From Rhodospirillum sp. (GTDB lineage Bacteria; Pseudomonadota; Alphaproteobacteria; Dongiales; Dongiaceae): DNA of 64,000 bases. Under the pieces are notes generated by a model. The model was not told the origin of the DNA. It saw nothing but the letters and a program-made list of their open reading frames with translations, and did no database searches. Shown here one piece after another: positions 43,217-52,148 of this stretch (its first letter is position 1; each line of letters begins with the position of its first letter). The stretch covers positions 124,001-188,000 of the forward strand of contig PNKY01000006.1 in the NCBI GenBank assembly GCA_013822765.1, written 5' to 3'. The position numbers and the translations under genes were made by a program.

Positions 43217-43993
43217 GTGATTCATCTTGCGGAAAAGGTCGTGATCGTCACGGGGGGAACGCGCGGCATCGGCGCGGCCATCGCCGAAACCTGCGCCGAG
43301 CTTGGCGGGAGAGTCGTGCTGATAGGCCGGGACGAGAAGGCCGGCGCCGCGGTCGAGGGGCGGATTCGAACGACCGGCAGAACCGCGCGTTTCGTCCAGG
43401 GCGACGTCACGGCGCCGGGATTTCCGGAGCGCTTGATGGATGATGTGCTCGGGCGGGAGGGGCGTATCGACGTGCTGGTGAACAATGCCGGCATCCTGTC
43501 GCGCAGCAATGCGGCGGATTGCACGGACGCGGAGTGGGATGCGGTGATCGCCACCAACGTGACGGCGGTCTTTCAGCTGTGCCGGGCCGTTGTGCCGGTA
43601 ATGCGCCGCCAGTTCACAGCGGACGGCCGAAGCGGCGCCATCGTCAACATAGCATCCGACTGGGCCGTCGTCGGCGCGCACAACGCGGTCGCCTACGGCG
43701 CGAGCAAGGGTGCGATCGCGCAGCTCACCCGCTCGATGGCGGTCGATCACGCGAAGGACGGAATTCGGGTCAATGCCGTATGCCCGGGCGACACCGAAAC
43801 GGACATGCTGCTGTCGGGCCGCGGCGACGAAAAGCGCGAAGACGTACTGGGCCGTCTGGCTCAGACCATTCCGCTGCGCCGCGTCGGCGAACCGGTCGAT
43901 GTCGCGGCGGCCGTAGCGTTCCTGGCGTCGGACGCGGCGAGCTACGTGACGGGCATATTGCTGCCGGTCGATGGCGGCAGTACCGCGTGGTGA
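43217..43993 (+). CDS. SDR family oxidoreductase
   Basis: 258 residues. VIVTGGTRGIGAAIAE cofactor motif, VLVNNAGILS, catalytic Ser/Tyr/Lys in NIASDWAVVGAHNAVAYGASKGA, then VNAVCPGDTETDM. The end PVDGGSTAW is typical of FabG-like dehydrogenases. The GTG at 43217 is preferred because AGGAG lies about eight bases upstream; an ATG at 43193 has nothing similar. It follows the sulfatase and may oxidise a related alcohol, but the substrate is unknown. Confidence 0.9.
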   Translation: MIHLAEKVVIVTGGTRGIGAAIAETCAELGGRVVLIGRDEKAGAAVEGRIRTTGRTARFVQGDVTAPGFPERLMDDVLGREGRIDVLVNNAGILSRSNAADCTDAEWDAVIATNVTAVFQLCRAVVPVMRRQFTADGRSGAIVNIASDWAVVGAHNAVAYGASKGAIAQLTRSMAVDHAKDGIRVNAVCPGDTETDMLLSGRGDEKREDVLGRLAQTIPLRRVGEPVDVAAAVAFLASDAASYVTGILLPVDGGSTAW

Positions 43994-44069
43994 TCGCCAA
44001 CGAGGGGGGTAGGACTCGGATGGCCGCTGCAGTGCGACCTCGTCGCGCAACGCGCAACGCTGGCTTAGC

Positions 44070-44447
44070 ATGACCAAAGGGATCGCGTTCCTGCTCGGCA
44101 TGCTGATCGAGGCAGCCATCGCGGCGCTGCTTGGCGCCCTGCTGCATAAGCAATTTGATCGGTCGGGGTTCGGCGCTGCAGTCCGGTGCGGAGCCGCCGC
44201 CGTGATCGGCACGGGCGCGACGAATCCTGCGGTTTGGGCTGGATTTTCGAGATTGGAGAATTGGACCGGGAGCTGGTGGGGCGCTGTCGCGCTGGGCGAA
44301 GCAGGCGTGGTCCTGGTCGAGGCGCTCTTCTACGCGGCCGCCTTGCGTGGCCGCTGGGGCTGGGCACTTGCACTTTCGATCGCGGTCAATGCCGCGGCTT
44401 TCGGAGCGGGGATGTTGTATGCGTCCGGCGCGGTCCGACCTGGTTGA
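44070..44447 (+). CDS. Small integral membrane protein of unknown function
   Basis: 125 residues with about four hydrophobic segments (FLLGMLIEAAIAALLGALL, CGAAAVIGTGATNPAVW, AVALGEAGVVLVEALFYAAAL, ALALSIAVNAAAFGAGMLYA). No family recognised; no good ribosome site is seen before the ATG. It lies 76 bases after the SDR and faces the esterase gene. Confidence 0.6.
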   Translation: MTKGIAFLLGMLIEAAIAALLGALLHKQFDRSGFGAAVRCGAAAVIGTGATNPAVWAGFSRLENWTGSWWGAVALGEAGVVLVEALFYAAALRGRWGWALALSIAVNAAAFGAGMLYASGAVRPG

Positions 44448-44457
44448 GACCGGGGTT

Positions 44458-45333
44458 TCAGAGGCCGGCAAGCCGGGCCAAGTCGTCCACTGCGCGACTG
44501 ATCCCTTCAAACGGCGGGGCGAATCCCAGCATCAGCCCGATGTGCCCGACTGCCGGATAGGCTTTGACCGTGACTGAGCCTCCGCCGGAGCGAATCGCAT
44601 CGGCCAGCCTGGCGACGCTGCTGGCATAGACGACGTCGTCGTCAAGGCCGATCATCAAGAGGATGGGGGGCGCCATTTCCGCGTGACGGACAGCCAACGC
44701 GACCGGCGAGAATGGGTCGTCGGGAATGGCGCGGGGAAACACGCCCTTGAGCGCCTCGCCGCGCAGATTCTCCAAACCGGTTGGACCTGCCAGCGAGACC
44801 ACGCCAGCAAGGTCAGACGGTGCCAACCCGACTACATCCAGATATTGCGGGTCGAGAGCAAGCATCAGTGCACTATGGCCGCCAGCCGAATGGCCGGAGA
44901 TATAGATCCGGTTGGGATCGCCGCCGAATTTCTCAGCATGATCGCGCGCCCATCGCACGGCGGATGCCGCATCCTCGACAAAGGCCGGGAATGGGTGATC
45001 CGGCGCCAGACGATAGTCAGGCAGGATCGCGACGAAGCCGCGCCGCGCGAGCGATTGACCGACGAACCGGTAATAGTCCTTAGAGCCTTGTTGCCACGAT
45101 CCTCCGTACCAGAAAACCATCACGGGCGCTTGCTGCGCTCCTTCCGGGCGGTAGACATCCAGCGTCTGCCGCGCATCCGCGCCGTACGCCAAGTCGGTGG
45201 CAGCAAGGACGTGACTGCCTTGCTCACTCCAGTTCAGGGGAAGCAGAAGCGTCTCGGCCGCGCACGCACTCAGCACGGCCATAAGAAGGCCGATCGTAAC
45301 CAATCGAACGTGGCGACAAGCTAGAGAAAACAT
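44458..45333 (-). CDS. Alpha/beta hydrolase (BD-FAE/esterase type), lipoprotein
   Basis: 291 residues. The N-terminus ends in the lipobox LSAC, so it is probably an outer- or inner-membrane lipoprotein facing the periplasm. VFWYGGSWQQGSK is the oxyanion region, the nucleophile is in ISGHSAGGHSAL, and the acid and base are in GLDDDVV and YPAVGHIGL. It acts on ester bonds, perhaps of carbohydrates or short acyl groups. Confidence 0.88.
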   Translation of the reverse strand: MFSLACRHVRLVTIGLLMAVLSACAAETLLLPLNWSEQGSHVLAATDLAYGADARQTLDVYRPEGAQQAPVMVFWYGGSWQQGSKDYYRFVGQSLARRGFVAILPDYRLAPDHPFPAFVEDAASAVRWARDHAEKFGGDPNRIYISGHSAGGHSALMLALDPQYLDVVGLAPSDLAGVVSLAGPTGLENLRGEALKGVFPRAIPDDPFSPVALAVRHAEMAPPILLMIGLDDDVVYASSVARLADAIRSGGGSVTVKAYPAVGHIGLMLGFAPPFEGISRAVDDLARLAGL

Positions 45334-45377
45334 ATCCAGACTACGCGTCGGCCTGACGTCTGGATCAGGGGCGGTTT

Positions 45378-46235
45378 CTATTCAGGCAGCGGGATGACGT
45401 CGGTTTCGCCCGGAACGCCAGCGAATCGACCCAGCTTCCAGTCAGCCTTGGCCTGTTCGATCCGGTCCTTTGAACTCGAGACGAAGTTCCACCAGATGTG
45501 CCGCGGCCCCTCCATCGGATCACCACCCAGGACCATCAACCGGGCATCGGAAATGGCCCTTACCTGGGCGAGATACCCGGCCGGGAAAACCAGCAACCGC
45601 CCCTGCGCATGGTTGACGCCACCGACCTCGATCTCGCCGGAGGCCACATAGAGGGCGCGCTCGGGATAGTCGGCAGGAATTTGCCATGTCGCTTTCGACA
45701 AGGCGACATCCATGCACAGCATTGGATGCGGCGCACGGAGCGGCGAGCCTTGACCGAACGCCGCGCCGGCGATGAGCCGCACCGAAACCGACCGGTCTGC
45801 GAGCACCGGCAGTTCGTTCGCCTCCAGGTGAACAAAGGCCGGGTCCATCTCTTCGTGCGACTCCGGCAACGCGACCCAGAACTGAATGCCGGAGAGCACG
45901 GCGGTACTGGGCACTTGCGCCGGCGTGCGCTCCGAATGAGCGATGCCACGGCCGGCTGTCATCCAATTGATCGCGCCGGGCTGGATCGTCTGGACCGTTC
46001 CCAGGGAATCACGATGGAGGATCTCTCCTTCGAACAGATAGGTCATGGTGCTGAGACCAATATGCGGATGCGGACGCACGTCGAGCCGCTGGCCCGGCGC
46101 CAGCTGCGTTGGCCCCATCTGGTCGAGGAATACGAACGGACCCACCATCCGGCGCTCGATCGCCGGCAGGGCGCGGCGCACCGGAAATCCGCCGATATCC
46201 TTGGCCTTGGCGTTGATGACCAGAAGGGAATCCAT
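45378..46235 (-). CDS. Pirin family protein
   Basis: 285 residues, bicupin fold. The iron-site motif of the first cupin is DVRPHPHIGLSTMTYLFEGEI. WMTAGRGIAHSE and GIQFWVALP are pirin hallmarks. Bacterial pirins act as quercetinase or as redox-linked regulators; which applies here is unknown. Divergent from chaC. Confidence 0.93.
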   Translation of the reverse strand: MDSLLVINAKAKDIGGFPVRRALPAIERRMVGPFVFLDQMGPTQLAPGQRLDVRPHPHIGLSTMTYLFEGEILHRDSLGTVQTIQPGAINWMTAGRGIAHSERTPAQVPSTAVLSGIQFWVALPESHEEMDPAFVHLEANELPVLADRSVSVRLIAGAAFGQGSPLRAPHPMLCMDVALSKATWQIPADYPERALYVASGEIEVGGVNHAQGRLLVFPAGYLAQVRAISDARLMVLGGDPMEGPRHIWWNFVSSSKDRIEQAKADWKLGRFAGVPGETDVIPLPE

Positions 46236-46368
46236 GGTCAGGATGTCGGATCGTGCCGTCGGCTCGTCAAGATGGGGCTCCTATCGGCGGGTCATTCCCT
46301 TGATATCACGCTGAATCGTTGCGATAAATGCCGTCGAGAGCTTGCCCGTTCTGGGAATCCACCCTGCC

Positions 46369-47091
46369 ATGTCGCGCCGGCATCAAATGTCGTTGACCGC
46401 GGATCTTGTCGCTCTCGTCCATCGACCCGTGGTCGATCCCGGCCCGCCTCCCGGGTTCGAGCCTTTGACCGAACAGGACCACGACGAGCGGCGCGCCGCG
46501 GTGTTGGCGGCGCATCCCAAGGGTCACGACCTTTGGATCTTCGCCTACGGATCGCTGATCTGGAAGCCAGCCTGCGAGGTCGACGGCCAGCGTCATGCCC
46601 TGTTGCGCGGCTGGCATCGGAGATTCTGCCTGCGTTTGTTGCGCTATCGCGGCTCGGTCGATTATCCGGGCCTGATGATGGCGCTCGACGTCGGCGGCTC
46701 ATGCCGGGGCGTGGCGCAGCGAATCCCTGCCCGGTACGTCGAAGAGCGCCTGGGCCAGCTCCTGCGACGGGAGACCAGCGTAAAGCCTGCCAGTAATCTC
46801 CCGCGCTGGATGACAGTCGAGACCGAGGAAGGAAAGACGCGTGCGCTCGCCTTTGCCATCAATCGCAAAGGCCCGACCTATTGCGGACCACACACGCTGG
46901 AGGAGACCGCCGACATTCTGTCCAAGGCTTGCGGGCACTGGGGAACCGGAGCCGAGTATCTCATGCACACGGTGGCGCACCTCGAGGACCTCGACATCCA
47001 TGACCGCTATCTCTGGCGATTGCAGGAGCTGGTCGCCGAGCGCATCAAAGCGGCGTCGAAAGGTAGAGCGCTGCCGATCGCCGCTAGCTGA
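46369..47091 (+). CDS. chaC: Gamma-glutamylcyclotransferase (ChaC family)
   Basis: About 240 residues. LWIFAYGSLIWKP is the gamma-glutamyl cyclotransferase loop, and the C-terminal YLMHTVAHLEDLDIHDRYL region is typical of ChaC. It splits glutathione to 5-oxoproline and Cys-Gly in the cytosol. The start is 46369 or 46387; neither has a clear ribosome site. Divergent from pirin and convergent with the RND gene, six bases apart. Confidence 0.9.
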   Translation: MSRRHQMSLTADLVALVHRPVVDPGPPPGFEPLTEQDHDERRAAVLAAHPKGHDLWIFAYGSLIWKPACEVDGQRHALLRGWHRRFCLRLLRYRGSVDYPGLMMALDVGGSCRGVAQRIPARYVEERLGQLLRRETSVKPASNLPRWMTVETEEGKTRALAFAINRKGPTYCGPHTLEETADILSKACGHWGTGAEYLMHTVAHLEDLDIHDRYLWRLQELVAERIKAASKGRALPIAAS

Positions 47092-47097
47092 CCCCAA

Positions 47098-50000
47098 TCA
47101 CTCCGCGCTTCTTGACGCGGGCGTGGAATGTCCAGGACGGTGGCCACGCAGCCAGATCGCGAGTCGGCGGACGACCACGTAGAACACCGGCGTGAAGATG
47201 AGACCGAAGAACGTCACGCCGATCATACCCGCGAACACGGCCGTACCCATGGCGATGCGCATCTCGGCGCCCGCTCCGCTCGCGATCACCAGCGGCACCA
47301 CGCCAAGGATGAAAGCAAAGGAGGTCATGAGAATCGGCCGCAGGCGCGTACCTGCCGCGCGTACCGCAGCTTCCGTCGGGTTCTTGCCCTCTTCTTCCGC
47401 CTGCTTGGCAAACTCCACGATCAGAATCGCGTTCTTGGCAGCAAGACCGACCAGCACCACGAAGCCGACCTGCGACAGCACGTTGACATCCAGGCCGCGC
47501 ATCAGCAGCCCGGTCACCGCCGCCAGCAGGCACATCGGCACGATCAGGATGACGGACAATGGGAGAGACCAGCTCTCATACTGCGCCGCCAGGACCAGGA
47601 AGACGAACAACACCGCCGCGCCGAACACGAACAGTCCGGTGTTGCCGGCCAGCTTCTGCTGGTACGCGAGCTCGGTCCATTCATAGCCGAATCCCTCGGT
47701 CAGGCTCTGGCTGGCGAGGTTCTCCATAGTCGTCAACGCCGTGCCGGTCGAAGTTCCCGGCGCGACGTTCCCCTGCACTTCCGCGGCCGGGAACAAGTTG
47801 TATCGCGCAACTCGGTACGGGCCGGAGATGTCCTTGATCTTCGCCACCGCTCCGATCGGCACCATCTCGCCCAAGTCGTTGCGCGTCTTGAAATTCGCGA
47901 TGGTGGCGGCATTCTGACGGAACTCGCCCATCGCCTGGGCGGTCACGCGGAACGTCCGATTCAGGAAGTTGAAATCGTTGATGAAGGTCGACCCCATGTA
48001 GACCTCGAGCGTCTGGAACACGCGTTCGGCCGGGACATGGAACATCTGCGCGCGAACGCGGTCGATCTCGGCAAACAGCTTCGGGGTCGAGGTATTGAAC
48101 AGCGTGAAGACGCCCGCCAGTCCTGCGGTCTGGTTGCCCGCGATCATGATCTGCGTCGCCGCTTCCTCGAGGGCCTTCAGACCCTGTCCGCCGCGATCCT
48201 GGATCATCATCTTGAAACCGCCGGCATTGCCGATGCCGCGCACGGGCGGCGGCGGGACGGTGATGATGAAACCTTCCTCGATCGCACCGAGACGCTGGGT
48301 GACGTCACCCAGGATATGACCGGCGCTCAGGCCCTTGGCAACGCGCTCCTCATACGGTGCAAGAACCGAGAAGATCGCCGCTGCGTTCGACGCATTGGTG
48401 AAGGTTGCACCGTCCAATCCAGTGAAGCCCGCGGTATTCACAATCCCCGGCGTTTCCAGCATGATCTTGGTCGCATGCTTCACGACCTCATCGGTGCGCG
48501 CCAGGGACGAGCCAGGCGGCAGCTGGACGATCGTGATGAGATAGCCCTCGTCCTGGGTCGGGATGAAGCCCGTCGGCGCGCGGTTGAACTGCCAGACCGT
48601 CAGACCGATCAGCCCCGCGTAAACCAGGAGCACAATTGGCCCGATCGCGATGAGCCGTCTGGCCAAGCCGGCATATCCGCGCGCCAAGCCATCAAAACCT
48701 CGATTGAATCCCTGGAAGAAGCGAGCGATCGGATGGAAGCCACGCTCTTGATGGTCATCGTGCTGCCGATGTGGCTTGAAGAGGATGCCGCTGAGGGCCG
48801 GACTGAGTGTCAGCGACACAAGGAGAGAAATGACGGTGGACGTCGCGATCGTCACCGCGAATTGCCGGAAGAACTGGCCTGAAATGCCGGTGACGAAGGC
48901 GGCAGGAATGAACACGGCCGTCAAGACCAGGGCAATGGCAATCAGCGCGCCACCGACTTCATCGACGGTGCGGCGCGCGGCCTCTTTCGGCGACATACCT
49001 AGGCGCAGATTGCGCTCCACATTCTCAACCACGACGATCGCGTCGTCGACGACGATGCCGATGGCGAGCACCAGCCCGAACAGCGTGAGGGTGTTGATCG
49101 AATAGCCCAGCGTCGCCATGACAGCGAAGCTGCCCACCAACGAGACCGGAATGGCGATGATCGGAATGATCGATGCGCGCCAAGTCTGCAAGAAGATGAT
49201 GACGACAAAGACCACGAGCGCGATCGCCTCGAAAATGGTCGTGATGACCTCGTCGATCGATTTCGAAATGAACTCCGTCGGATTGTAGACCACCTCGTAG
49301 GTCAGGCCGGGCGGGAACCGACCTTTCATGTCGGCCAAAGTCTTGAGGACGGCATCGGCGGTCTCGAGCGCGTTTCCACCGGGGCGCTGGAAGACGCCGA
49401 TCGCAACAGCGCCTTTCTCGCCCAGGTATGCGTTGAGCCCGTAGTCCTGCGCTCCCAACTCCACGGTGCCGACGTCGCGCAGCCGAGTCACCTCGCCATT
49501 TTCGCCAGTCTTGACGACAATGTTCTGAAATTGGCGCGGCTCCACCAGACGACCTAACGTCTCCAGATTCATCTGGAAGGCGCCAGGGTTCGGTACCGGC
49601 GGTTGGTTAAGCACACCGGACGCCACCTGCAGGTTCTGCGAGCGAACAGCATCGGCGACTTCAGGACCGGTCAGGTTGCGAGCCGCGATCTTGTCCGGAT
49701 CCAACCAGACACGCATGGCATACTCGCGCGCGCCAAACACCTGAACGTCGCCGACGCCGTCGATGCGCTTGAGCACGTCGACCAGCTGCAGCGTCGCATA
49801 GTTGGAGATGTAGAGCTGGTCGCGCGTGTCGTCCGGAGAAAAGACGTGAACCACCATCAGGAAGTCCGGCGAGTTCTTGCGCGTTGTGACGCCAAGGCGG
49901 CGCACTTCCTCCGGAAGGCGAGGCTCCGCTGCCGAGACGCGGTTCTGCACCAACACCTGCGCCTCGTCGGGATCGGTGCCGAGCTTGAAAGTAACCGTAA

Positions 50001-50274
50001 TGGTCAGCTTGCCGTCGCTGGTCGCCTGCGACAGCATGTAGAGCATCTCGTCGACACCATTGATCTCCTGCTCGAGGGGCGTCGACACCGTGTTGCTGAT
50101 CACCTCTGCTGACGCACCGGGATATTGCGCGGTCACCACCACATTGGGGGGCGCAATCTCTGGGTACTGCGCTACGGGCAAGGCAAAATAGGCAATGCCC
50201 CCGATGAGCGTGATGAAGATCGAGACGACGCCGGCAAAGATCGGCCGGTCGACAAAGAAGCGGGCGAAATTCAT
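47098..50274 (-). CDS. RND efflux permease, HAE1 (AcrB/MexB) type
   Basis: 1058 residues, full length, twelve helices. ARFFVDRPIFAGVVSIFITL at the N-terminus, GIVVDDAIVVVENVERNL with the proton-relay aspartates in TM4, FIPTQDEGYLI in the large loop, and VGLAAKNAILIVEFAKQ near TM11. An inner-membrane proton-driven pump that expels drugs, bile-like compounds or solvents. Operon with the adaptor six bases upstream. No outer-membrane channel gene is local. Confidence 0.96.
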   Translation of the reverse strand: MNFARFFVDRPIFAGVVSIFITLIGGIAYFALPVAQYPEIAPPNVVVTAQYPGASAEVISNTVSTPLEQEINGVDEMLYMLSQATSDGKLTITVTFKLGTDPDEAQVLVQNRVSAAEPRLPEEVRRLGVTTRKNSPDFLMVVHVFSPDDTRDQLYISNYATLQLVDVLKRIDGVGDVQVFGAREYAMRVWLDPDKIAARNLTGPEVADAVRSQNLQVASGVLNQPPVPNPGAFQMNLETLGRLVEPRQFQNIVVKTGENGEVTRLRDVGTVELGAQDYGLNAYLGEKGAVAIGVFQRPGGNALETADAVLKTLADMKGRFPPGLTYEVVYNPTEFISKSIDEVITTIFEAIALVVFVVIIFLQTWRASIIPIIAIPVSLVGSFAVMATLGYSINTLTLFGLVLAIGIVVDDAIVVVENVERNLRLGMSPKEAARRTVDEVGGALIAIALVLTAVFIPAAFVTGISGQFFRQFAVTIATSTVISLLVSLTLSPALSGILFKPHRQHDDHQERGFHPIARFFQGFNRGFDGLARGYAGLARRLIAIGPIVLLVYAGLIGLTVWQFNRAPTGFIPTQDEGYLITIVQLPPGSSLARTDEVVKHATKIMLETPGIVNTAGFTGLDGATFTNASNAAAIFSVLAPYEERVAKGLSAGHILGDVTQRLGAIEEGFIITVPPPPVRGIGNAGGFKMMIQDRGGQGLKALEEAATQIMIAGNQTAGLAGVFTLFNTSTPKLFAEIDRVRAQMFHVPAERVFQTLEVYMGSTFINDFNFLNRTFRVTAQAMGEFRQNAATIANFKTRNDLGEMVPIGAVAKIKDISGPYRVARYNLFPAAEVQGNVAPGTSTGTALTTMENLASQSLTEGFGYEWTELAYQQKLAGNTGLFVFGAAVLFVFLVLAAQYESWSLPLSVILIVPMCLLAAVTGLLMRGLDVNVLSQVGFVVLVGLAAKNAILIVEFAKQAEEEGKNPTEAAVRAAGTRLRPILMTSFAFILGVVPLVIASGAGAEMRIAMGTAVFAGMIGVTFFGLIFTPVFYVVVRRLAIWLRGHRPGHSTPASRSAE

Positions 50275-50280
50275 GTCTGC

Positions 50281-51546
50281 TTACTCGGCTGCCGTCTCTT
50301 GCGACGCGGCTTCGATGCTGCCCATCTTGGCCGCAACCTTCGAGCCCGGCCGAGCGCGCAACAATCCATTGATGACCACTTTGTCCGTCGGCGCCAAACC
50401 TTCGCGGATAATCCGCATATTGTTGTAGCTGGGCCCAACACGCAAAATCTTCACGCCGACCGTTCCGTCATCGGCCACGACCAGGGCGATCTTCTGCGAC
50501 TGATCCGTTACGATCGCGGTCTCCGGCAACAGAATGGCCTCATACGGCTCGGAGCCCGGAACCCGGATGTGGCCGAACTGGCCCGCTGTGAATGCATCGT
50601 TGGAGTTCGAGAAGGTGGCCCTGGCGCGGATGGTGCCCGATGTCTCGTTAACCTGGTTATCGAGGAACTCCAGACTGCCTTTGTGACTCCACTGCTCCTC
50701 GTCTGGTAGCTTTGCAAAGACCTCAATCTTGTTGTCGCGCATCGACGGCATCACGCCGCGCTCGGCGGCACGCTGATAGGCGAGGTAGTTCGCTTCGCTG
50801 ACATCGAACTCGAAATAGATCGGGTCCATCGACACGATCGTCGTCAACAAGGTGACATCGCCCGTGTAGCCGCCGGTGATGAGGTTGCCCGCGCTTACTT
50901 CATGGCGGCTGATCCGGCCTTTCACCGGCGCATGAATCTCCGTATATCCGAGATCGAGCTCAGCCTGTTCGACTTCGGCCTGGGCGACGGCCACGGCTGC
51001 CTTCCCGGCGCTGACCGCCTCGACGCGGTCGTCATAATCGGACTCGCCTACGATGTTTCCTTCACGCATCTTCTCGTAACGCTTGAGATTTCGGTTGGCG
51101 AGACTGAGCTGTGCGTTCGCCTCGGCCAGCTGCGCCCGTGCGGAGTTGAGCGCGATCTCGAACGGACGCTTTTCGATGGTGAACAACAGGTCGCCCTGCT
51201 GAACCACCTCACCGTCCGTGAAATGGATGCTCTCAAGGTAGCCACTGACCCTCGCGCGGACATCGATGGAATCGATTGCCCTGAACTGTCCGGCGTACTC
51301 GTCCCACTCAACGATCTTCTTGGAGATCGGATTCGCGACCGTTACCGGCGGTCCGGGAGGAGCCCCGGCGCCCTCGGCCGGTTGACCTTGCTTGGCGGCG
51401 TCGCCACCGGTCGCACCGCTCTGCTGGCCTTGCCACCAGATGCCTGCGGCCACCGCTCCCGCGAGCAATAGCACCACGGCCCACAGCACGCCGCGTCGTT
51501 TGCGGGGCGAGGATGGTAACGAATGTGAAGTGTCCGAATCGGTCAT
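50281..51546 (-). CDS. RND efflux periplasmic adaptor (membrane fusion protein)
   Basis: 421 residues. Cytosolic basic start, one helix (VLWAVVLLLAGAVAAGIWW), then lipoyl half-domains (VDVRARVSGYLESIHFTDGEVVQQGDLLFTIE), a coiled-coil hairpin (ALNSARAQLAEANAQLSLANRN) and a beta-barrel (LGYTEIHAPVKGRISRH). It joins the pump to an outer-membrane channel. AGGGTAG lies before the ATG. It precedes the pump gene and is divergent from the DMFase genes, with interleaved inverted repeats upstream. Confidence 0.95.
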   Translation of the reverse strand: MTDSDTSHSLPSSPRKRRGVLWAVVLLLAGAVAAGIWWQGQQSGATGGDAAKQGQPAEGAGAPPGPPVTVANPISKKIVEWDEYAGQFRAIDSIDVRARVSGYLESIHFTDGEVVQQGDLLFTIEKRPFEIALNSARAQLAEANAQLSLANRNLKRYEKMREGNIVGESDYDDRVEAVSAGKAAVAVAQAEVEQAELDLGYTEIHAPVKGRISRHEVSAGNLITGGYTGDVTLLTTIVSMDPIYFEFDVSEANYLAYQRAAERGVMPSMRDNKIEVFAKLPDEEQWSHKGSLEFLDNQVNETSGTIRARATFSNSNDAFTAGQFGHIRVPGSEPYEAILLPETAIVTDQSQKIALVVADDGTVGVKILRVGPSYNNMRIIREGLAPTDKVVINGLLRARPGSKVAAKMGSIEAASQETAAE

Positions 51547-51603
51547 GTGATCTACCCTAAACGCAGCGTGTATCCCGACCCCTGACCATCGGAAGGCGCG
51601 GAT

Positions 51604-51648
51604 CGTATCGATTTGGCCATCCCATGTCGACCCGATACGCCGACATGG
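51604..51648. repeat. Interleaved inverted repeats (pseudoknot-like order)
   Basis: CGTATCG (51604-51610) pairs with CGATACG (51633-51639). CCATGTCG (51622-51629) pairs with CGACATGG (51641-51648). The arms interleave A-B-A'-B'. Both pairs are perfect, 58-102 bases before the adaptor start. This could be two overlapping operators or an RNA pseudoknot in the efflux leader. Confidence 0.6.
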
Positions 51649-51834
51649 CAGTTCCTAAAGCCATACGCTAAACGCATTCCGACAGATTGATCGGGAGACC
51701 CTATTGAACCTACGGTCGACACAACCGCTGCCGGTTCCCTGTAAGTAACTGTCCCCCCAATTGCGACGGGCCCATGGCGCAGATAAGCTGCCGTCGCTGA
51801 TAGTCAAGGGCGCTGAGCCAATCAAGAGGGGGTC

Positions 51835-52137
51835 GTGGACAAACTCTGTCAGGATGTTGCGCATCTGGCGCAGGAATTCCGTGCGCACCCGCACGGACGA
51901 CATAGCGCCGACCTGCAGCGCGTACTCAATCGCATGCGGAGCGAGCCATTTGCGGGCCACTATATCCTGGTCCAGGAGCACAAGGGCCTGCCCTATCGAC
52001 TGGCTCAACTCGGCGCCACGCCGGCCGATCCCATTAGTTACACCGGTGATACTTTCGTGACCTTGGCCGAAGCGGAGTGGGCGGTGTTCAAGCTGCGCTG
52101 GTGCCGCCATTTCGGCAGCAACGTGCCGGTCGACTAA
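51835..52137 (+). CDS. dmfA1: N,N-dimethylformamidase small (alpha) subunit
   Basis: 100 residues. The pattern DLQRVLNRMRSEPFAGHYILVQEHKG then PYRLAQLG and TLAEAEWAVFKLRW corresponds to the DmfA1 core (LQRVxNyFRxxPxxGRYYiY ... EAMHAVFLRR). The known subunit is about 130 residues, so this one is short at the N-terminus. The GTG at 51835 has AGAGGGGG upstream. Its stop overlaps the Shine-Dalgarno of the large subunit gene. Together they hydrolyse DMF or a related formamide to an amine and formate. Confidence 0.8.
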   Translation: MDKLCQDVAHLAQEFRAHPHGRHSADLQRVLNRMRSEPFAGHYILVQEHKGLPYRLAQLGATPADPISYTGDTFVTLAEAEWAVFKLRWCRHFGSNVPVD

Positions 52138-52142
52138 GGAGG
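52136..52142 (+). promoter_or_regulatory. Consensus Shine-Dalgarno AAGGAGG that fixes the dmfA2 start
   Basis: AAGGAGG overlaps the TAA of dmfA1. It lies six bases before an in-frame TTG at 52149 and 18 before the ATG at 52161. The spacing favours TTG (MVGIMGYWDRLS) and implies coupled translation of the two subunits. Confidence 0.65.
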
Positions 52143-52148
52143 CGGGGC

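Noticed and set aside
51655..52110. 151-codon minus-strand frame in front of the RND genes, considered as a TetR-like regulator
   Set aside because: No helix-turn-helix, and it lies opposite the dmfA1 gene, which matches a known subunit and has a ribosome site.
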